Shown here: piece by piece, positions 58,562 to 64,000 of the stretch | How the letters are laid out: the number at the start of each line of letters is the position of its first letter | Numbering within the stretch: the first letter of the stretch is position 1 | Source: Ophiobolus disseminans | Lineage: Eukaryota; Ascomycota; Dothideomycetes; Pleosporales; Phaeosphaeriaceae | Length of the DNA stretch: 64,000 bases | Assembly (NCBI GenBank): GCA_010093685.1 | Contig: MU006221.1 | Span: 1,085,491-1,149,490 of the forward strand | Direction of reading: 5' to 3' | Position numbers and translations under genes: made by a program | Notes under the pieces: generated by a model | What the model was told of the DNA's origin: nothing | The model's database searches: none | Seen by the model: the letters and a program-made list of their open reading frames with translations, nothing else

Positions 58562-59756
58562 ATGTCTCTTTCCACTACAGCCCTTTCCCCTCAAGTCACC
58601 GACCCTGTGAGCGATGCGCCAACACCATGGCTCTTCCCCATGGCCCTGAACAAAACTTTCGTGTCGGAGTTCACCGCACGACTACCTGCCAGCAGTCGCT
58701 TCCGAGGCTGGGGTAATGGTACGACCTCTGAGTATCCACCGTCGCCATTTGGATCCCACGGCTCCCGACCAGACATCATTCTAGACTCCATATACGGCCT
58801 GACGTTTCATCAACGCCTCGCCATACCGTCTGATGGATCGCCCACCAACCATTTCGGTCGCATTAACACGAGCGTCAGAGTTGGCGATACCATCGCGCTA
58901 GACTGGGTAGGCGGAGAAAGAAAGGTCGTAGCAATGACATGCCACGAATGTTTCCAATTCGACATCAAGACGCAGGATGCATCCCAAGGATGCGAGCGAT
59001 GTAAGCATCGTCCCCTCCCTCGTTCCCGCTTCTTGAAATCTAATACCCGGTGCAATAGTCAAATCCGACTATGGCGAACTCATGTCGTTCCACAACGGCG
59101 CACTCAGCACGAATGAAGAGTATATGAAGACGCAATTCAGCGATCCCTACGGGTACACCGACTGGGACCTGCCGCAGCCGCAAATCTCACCAAACACGAT
59201 CATCACCATTCCGAAGCTAGCGTCCGGGTCTAGTGGCTCTGTCTGCATGTTCACTCTCGATTGGAATCAGTGGTCACTCAACACACAGCATTCGGTGCCT
59301 TTCGCGGTCATTGCAGAGCAGCGTCTGGCAGGTCGGAACGAAAATCGCAATCCAATTTATGATGTATGGGCTTTCAATTCTACGCATCCTCTAGGCGTTT
59401 CCATCTCGGGAATCAAACCAAAGGTCGACGATTTCAATGCGGGTGGTGGCAATACAGGCGGCAACACAGGCAGCAACAGGACGAGTGCCGTGATTTGGAA
59501 GAGGCCCGGTGATGAGAAGAGCGACCCACCGATTGGCACGATTGCTGCTTCCATAGTGGGTGGTATTGCAAGTTTCCTCATCCTTGCGGTGATTCTTGTA
59601 AAGCTCAGACGGCGAGGCAGGAGTCAGGTGGTGGAGGAGTCTGCGGTGGAGACGGCAAGTCGTCAAGACACTGGTCATGTTGTACCACTGCAGTCTGAGA
59701 CAAGCTCGACTAAGGGCGTGCCGCCTCCGACATACGAGGAGGCGATAAAGCGATAA
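58562..59756 (+). CDS. Single-pass membrane protein with PPxY tail
   Basis: Exons 58562-59000 and 59059-59756 with a 58-nt intron (GTAAGC..CTAATACCCGGTGCAATAG) join to 378 residues. The N-terminal ~290 residues look extracellular: several N-glycosylation sequons (NKT, NGT, NTS, NST, NRT), one C..C pair (MTCHECF), and a Gly/Asn-rich stalk (GGGNTGGNTGSN). One TM segment lies at about 302-327 (IGTIAASIVGGIASFLILAVILV), followed by KLRRRGRSQ, a stop-transfer signal. The ~45-residue cytosolic tail ends GVPPPTYEEAIKR, a PPxY motif at 369-372 that binds WW domains of HECT ubiquitin ligases (Rsp5 type). No clear signal peptide is seen at this start, so an upstream exon is possible. Family unknown; the layout recalls fungal surface sensors. 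Confidence 0.75.
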
Positions 59757-59831
59757 AGGCGTACGGACGTAGCATGCAAGTAACAATGAATGGAATCTCA
59801 AGATATGCAAGAAGGATTGCATTGGATCTAC

Positions 59832-60037
59832 ATACGGACCAGCAAGCTGGTGTCAAAGGCCGACAGACGTCAACATTACGACTAGCACGAAGCTAGTATC
59901 TAGACCGAGGAAGCCTCAGTATCATTGACCGAGAAAACTCGGTATCAGTGACCAGCGTGAGCTAGTATCAGGGATCAGCATGAAGCTGATATCATGGATC
60001 AGCGTGAGCTAGTATCAAGGACTGAAATTTCAGTATC
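59832..60037 (-). repeat. Array of nine ~23-bp hairpin units with covarying stems
   Basis: Left arms start at 59838, 59860, 59881, 59904, 59928, 59951, 59974, 59998 and 60021, a spacing of 21-24 bp. Each unit is a 5-6 bp inverted repeat with a 2-5 nt loop, usually followed by (A/G)GTATC. Stems differ but stay paired: ACCAGC/GCTGGT, ACTAGC/GCTAGT, ACCGAG/CTCGGT, ATCAGC/GCTGAT, and the palindrome ACTGAAATTTCAGT. Of six non-Watson-Crick positions, five are C-A on the plus strand, that is U-G wobbles in minus-strand RNA; only one goes the other way. All frames are closed. The array begins right after a TAG (60037-60039) that ends an open minus frame, so it may sit in that transcript's 3' UTR. Confidence 0.85.
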
Positions 60038-60238
60038 TACCACGGCATGTCAGTTTTGGCGTCAGCAACATCATCTGTGACAGTCACCCCTCTTAGTATG
60101 GAGGCTATCCTGCAGATTAAGCTGTCAAATAAAGCATGTAGATCGGTGCCCACAGGAGGAGCCGACACGATGGTGGGTGTGGGCTTAGGGCCGTCCAAGC
60201 CTTGTTGAGGGGCAGGCATGACGAAGACGTTGTGTTGG

Positions 60239-61261
60239 TTAAACCTTCGGCTTGGAACGCTCCCACCGGTTCATTGGGCTTGTTGCCGGCTTTGGCTGGA
60301 TTGGCGGTGGAGGCGGGGTCGAGATTCGATTATTCTCGGCCACACCGAAGGTCGCAATGATGCGGTTGAGTCGTAGGGGCTGGACATGTTCGGCAGGTTG
60401 GGCATGACAAATTGGTTCAGCGGCACTGAGCAGGGACCAATGTTGATGGTGCGCCGAATTGGGCTTATACACTGTCCCTCGTGCCACCTACTTGGCCAAC
60501 CGCAGCCGAGTTGCCGCCAGTAGCCCGATTCGAATTACCAAGATTGCAACGATTAGCGTTACTTAAAGTGACCTTTCTTCCTGTTACCGCCGACGTTGCC
60601 ACTAAGTCTACCACTGCTCGGAGTGGCGGGCAAAAAGCTCGTGGTGGCATTGATTGCCGGGGGGGAATTAAACCTAGGCAGGGTGTCATGCGAATTGAAC
60701 CCCGCGTAGCTGTTGTTTTGGAAAACGAGCGCACCGCTCGAGTCATCAGCGTTTTCGATAGCGAGATGGCTCATGCCCGAAGTCGCTTGCGAGTTGGTGG
60801 CGTAACGCCGGACACGACGACTCTGGTGTTGATCCAATTGATCTTCGATTTGGTGATTCACGTCGCGAATTGCCACAAATTGGTAGATGAAGTCGAGTTT
60901 AGCGTCGTTGAATCGAGCCCGGATTTTTCCTAGTTCTATCGTGTAGCGCATTGCCACACGGAAGTCCTCCAGAAGAGATATCGCCGTGTCCCAGTCGAGG
61001 ACTTCATCGCGTGACATAGTAACCACGTTTGCTGGGTAGACTAAGTAATTTAGTACCATGCGAGAGCAAGAGGGAGATGAACATACAATTGAACGAGTTA
61101 GATTGGATAGTAGGCCCTCGCACAAGGGTGTTGAACTCGATTGACGGGGTGTGCCCGTCTTGTGAGTCGTACGGAGTGGACGAGGTGGATGTGTTGATTG
61201 GGCTGATATAGGGCTCGGTGAAGGTAGAAACGCGGTTGTTGAAACTTCCGCGGCCGGCCAT
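60239..61261 (-). CDS. Uncharacterised protein, 3' end unsettled
   Basis: Exon 1 (61087-61261) starts MAGRGSFNNRVSTFTEPYIS. A 55-nt intron (GTATGT..CCCAG) leads in phase to exon 2 with VVTMSRDEVLDWDTAISLLEDFRVAMRYTIELGKIRARF, a helical region, then a Ser/Asn/Gly-rich part. Unspliced, exon 2 stops at 60559. A 101-nt intron (60472-60572, GTCACT..GGACAG) would continue in phase through a Pro-rich stretch (STPPPPPIQPKPATSP) to a stop at 60239, 288 residues. Another minus frame, 60037-60219 (SAPPVGTDLHALFDSLI...), looks coding too and could be a further exon. The protein family is not recognised. The hairpin array lies just downstream. Confidence 0.5.
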
Positions 61262-62416
61262 CTCCTAACACACAGTCAGCATCATCCTCGTAAGTGGCGC
61301 AAAGGTAGGGTACGTACAAGTAATGGTGAAAAGGCAAAGAGTGAAAGTTGTGGGAGCGGAAGCGTAAATATGTATCAAGCGCGGGGCGCCGCGCTAGCGC
61401 TAGCGTAGCCAAGCATTGTTACACGAGCCTTGGCGAATGCTTCGTCTACATTGTCGCCGCATCTACACCGCCGTGACACCATCCACGCCACACCATACGC
61501 AGAATACCTCCAGTTTGACGATGTTCGCCAAGGCAGCAGTTTCCCTTTCTATGTGCTCTTCAGTTCTCAATATGGTGGCGGGATGCTCCCCCGAGCGTCG
61601 TGAAGGTCTAGCACGACACAGAGCTGTCTAGTGTCTATGACTTCAATGGCAGACCGTAACAACGCCGTATGTAGCCTCTCGCCACGAAGCAATTTACCAG
61701 TGCAAAATTTCAAAACCCTTCTGAAGTCATTCACGACCAGATGCGACTATTCCTATAACACTCATGGCATGGCGAGGGGCTCTATCGGCGGCATTCCATG
61801 TTCGTGAACATGACCGCTGCAAGCTACACGACACAACGCCAACATCTAATGACCCAAGCCAGGCAGTAGATCTTGTGCACAGAATTTGTATCGACTCTTT
61901 GTTGTATAGATACTCCACCGCAATCCTTCCCTTGTCCTGGAATGCGCAATCAAAGCTGTGGCATATCCTGAGCAGCATCGTGTCTTGAGGCAGTCGTGGC
62001 TACCTTCAGAGCGTACCTTAGATCTGTCTTGAGAGTGCCGTTAAAGCTATCTCCCTCTCTTTAGAACCACAGTTACAGCAACCCCTTAAGGAAATTTATA
62101 AATAAAATAAGGAACGCTTGGATCATCAACTATGGTAGCAACAGGCAACTCGATCGGAATGCCTCTTCCTCCACAAGCTAACAAGCTCACGGCATGGTAC
62201 AGAAGAACTCGATTCTTGGTATTCCAAAGACGGACGTGGTGTTGATGGCGGGAAAAGGCCAAGAACAAGGTTTACTTTTCTCTTATCGAGGGCTCGTCCG
62301 ACGGCACCTGGGCAACCGTCCTCCCCTCATTTCTGCTGTTCATCTTTGTTCTTTCACAACCCCCATTAGACTCATACTCACCCCGATCACGTCTCTGGCT
62401 TGGATTCGCGCTCGAG
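61262..62416. other. Intergenic, no gene seen
   Basis: Divergent region between the uncharacterised gene (-) and the XPA-C-like pseudogene (+). A small GC-rich self-complementary stretch (GCGCTAGCGCTAGCG) occurs near 61390. Nothing else recognised. Confidence 0.4.
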
Positions 62417-63575
62417 ATGGCTCCAAATACTAACGAGAGTGTGGTTGAAGATGCTGGTGTTGAGATCAAGAATGCCTCCCCACAGCAACAACAGCCGACC
62501 CCTGCTTCATCGGCCGACAGCGCCAAGATAGACGAATTATCTGTTAGAGTGGCAGGGGCCACTCGGACAATCAGAAGCAGCAAGGGAGCTGCTACCTCAG
62601 GTGAGGTAGGCGCAATAGGCTATTGTTTGAGTATATAGTTTCTTCCTTCGCCGAGATCAATCCATCATTTGTTAACTCAACTCATCTTCTTCAACATTAT
62701 CCACCATTGCCAACGAATCGGAGGATTTACCAACGACTCCACGGCCCACCAAAACACCCAGGCGTAAACGCGCAAGAACACTGGACTACAACGACAACGG
62801 CGACTCTGAACCTGAAACCCCACCACGCTCAATCAAAAAAGCCAGGACCGCCAGGACGCCCGCCAAAACCCCAGCGCAAAAGGCCGAGGCAGACGCCGAG
62901 AAGGCCAGAAAATAAGCCGAACAGGATGCCTCCAAGGCCGCCAAAGCCGCTGAGCGAAAGGCCAAAGCAGGAGCCACGGCCGCTGAAACCCAGCGCAAGA
63001 AGGCAGTCCAGCAGTAGCAGAAGGAATGGAAGGACTGGGTGAACGAGCACATTCTGGGAGATGAGGACGCGAAACTCCCACCAACAGACGATGACTGCCT
63101 AACAGCGACCAAATGCAAAGACTACTTCAAGATCGCAGGCGACGAGCTCAAATGCCTCCAGCACGACGCGCGGCCCAGCCCTCATGGAGGTCGTCTTCCT
63201 CCTCTGAAGCTTTACAAGTACGACGAGGTCGAGAGATTGGCGTACAAAAAAGAGGCCATTCTCGCTGGCGTGTCTCAAGATAACGAGGAGACGCTGATTG
63301 CCCGGGGAAAGGTATTGTGGGAGAAGGAATATGGGTGAGTCATCTCGCAGTTCGAACCTCCATGTTTAAGCTAACGCAACTGCAGACCTGCGACGCATCC
63401 CCATGCCATTAGGATGGGTGAACCGAGCCCAATGAAGAAGAAAGGCAGTCCACGCAAGAAGGCAAGGCGTGGTTCGGACTCGGAGGGGTATAGCTCTGAG
63501 GACGGATACGATCCGGGCGAGAACAATATGTCGGACATTGGGTGGTTGCAGAAGAAGCCTATGAGGGAGTGGTGA
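62417..63575 (+). pseudogene. XPA-C-like protein gene with two nonsense codons
   Basis: Exon 1 (62417-62600) encodes MAPNTNESVVEDAGVEIKNA... to a good donor (CTCAG|GTGAGG). The next coding stretch (from ~62695) reads STIANESEDLPTTPRPTKTP, then Ala/Lys-rich helix, then WKDWVNEHILGDEDAKLPPTDDD, ATKCKDYFKIAGDELKCL, PLKLYKYDEVERLAYKK. A 51-nt intron (63335-63385) leads to PATHPHAIRMGEPSPMKKK and a stop at 63573. The T..K..YF...DEL...LKLY...VE..A pattern recalls the XPA C-terminal domain of DNA repair proteins; this is tentative. The frame carries TAA (at 62912-62914, ARK-stop-AEQD) and TAG (at 63015-63017, VQQ-stop-QKEW), both readable as Gln codons with C to T changes. At the phase-correct first acceptor the DNA reads CAA instead of CAG. 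Confidence 0.65.
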
Positions 63576-64000
63576 AGAGGCGGAAGCTGTGGTTTGAGAT
63601 TTGGACTGCATGTCTCTTTTGCGAGGATGTGGGGCTTGAGTGCGAGGGATTTGGAGTGAACTTGACGTTTCTTACTTCTCCTTTGACGAATATCCATGCT
63701 TTTAACATGGCATTGTAGCCACCTCGCTGCCCGTGAATCCACAATCTAGTCTTATCATTCTCGCAGCCTCATCACTGTCGCAGATTATGCCCTCAATCGT
63801 TTTTGGAGAAGCTGTCTCCCTAAGACATTCGCTGAAGTACCGCTATTTTTTAGACAAGCGAAATATACGATGTTGGTCGAAGGATAGAGGTTGAAGTAGT
63901 CGCTGTATATGCTCTGTTTTGCGCAACTTCGCCGATCATGATAGCTAGTTTGGAATATTTCGACACACTCTCCGGCCGGTCATGAGTACCGACGTTGTTT
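63576..64000. other. Terminal region, no gene seen
   Basis: 3' side of the XPA-C-like pseudogene to the window edge. No protein-like frame or repeat recognised. Confidence 0.4.

Noticed and set aside
59832..60037. CRISPR array or coding repeat
   Set aside because: Units are only ~23 bp with no spacers, stems are the variable part, and all six frames are closed; eukaryotic context.

Overview
The window is nuclear DNA of a filamentous ascomycete (Pezizomycotina, probably a Dothideomycete; I cannot name a species). The evidence is about 25 protein genes on both strands, short introns (mostly 44-60 nt) with GT..CTAAC/CTGAC..AG signals, long Ser/Pro-rich fungal proteins, and several genes that are single-copy in fungi (NUF2, TRS85, CCA1, ATP17, NDUFS4, POLD3, TBCD). 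I saw no rRNA, convincing tRNA, transposon or CRISPR array.

Left part (0.5-26 kb): a 2EXR-type nuclear/F-box-like protein; kinetochore NUF2 (-); a large disordered protein (+); a thioredoxin with a mitochondrial-type leader (+); a peroxisomal D-amino-acid oxidase (-); an OTU deubiquitinase (+); TRAPPIII subunit TRS85 (-); and, 132 bp away and divergent, one gene that reads through tRNA CCA-adding enzyme into a TTI2-like domain. A four-TM membrane protein and a small secreted Cys protein with an in-frame TAG follow.

Middle (26-50.6 kb): a 1384-residue disordered protein (-); a divergent respiratory pair, ATP synthase subunit f/ATP17 (-) and complex I NDUFS4 (+); a small uncertain gene; an SGNH esterase (-); two uncharacterised proteins, the first of them Asp/Ser-rich (-); a pyridoxamine-oxidase-like flavoprotein (-); and DNA polymerase delta subunit POLD3 (-) divergent from tubulin cofactor D (+). 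An MCB cluster lies in front of POLD3 and a forkhead-type site in front of NUF2, which fits S-phase and mitotic expression.

Right part (50.8-64 kb) looks accessory: an EEP-fold hydrolase with a frameshift, a SRPBCC protein, an orphan ORF with a 96-bp tandem duplication, a hevein-domain (chitin-binding) secreted protein, a single-pass membrane protein with a PPxY tail, an uncharacterised gene, and a nonsense-bearing XPA-C-like pseudogene. At 59.83-60.04 kb sits the most unusual element: nine tandem ~23-bp units, each a small hairpin, whose stems differ in sequence but keep pairing. The wobble pattern points to minus-strand RNA.

Splice coordinates below were derived by hand from splice signals and reading phase; lengths were checked for phase consistency.
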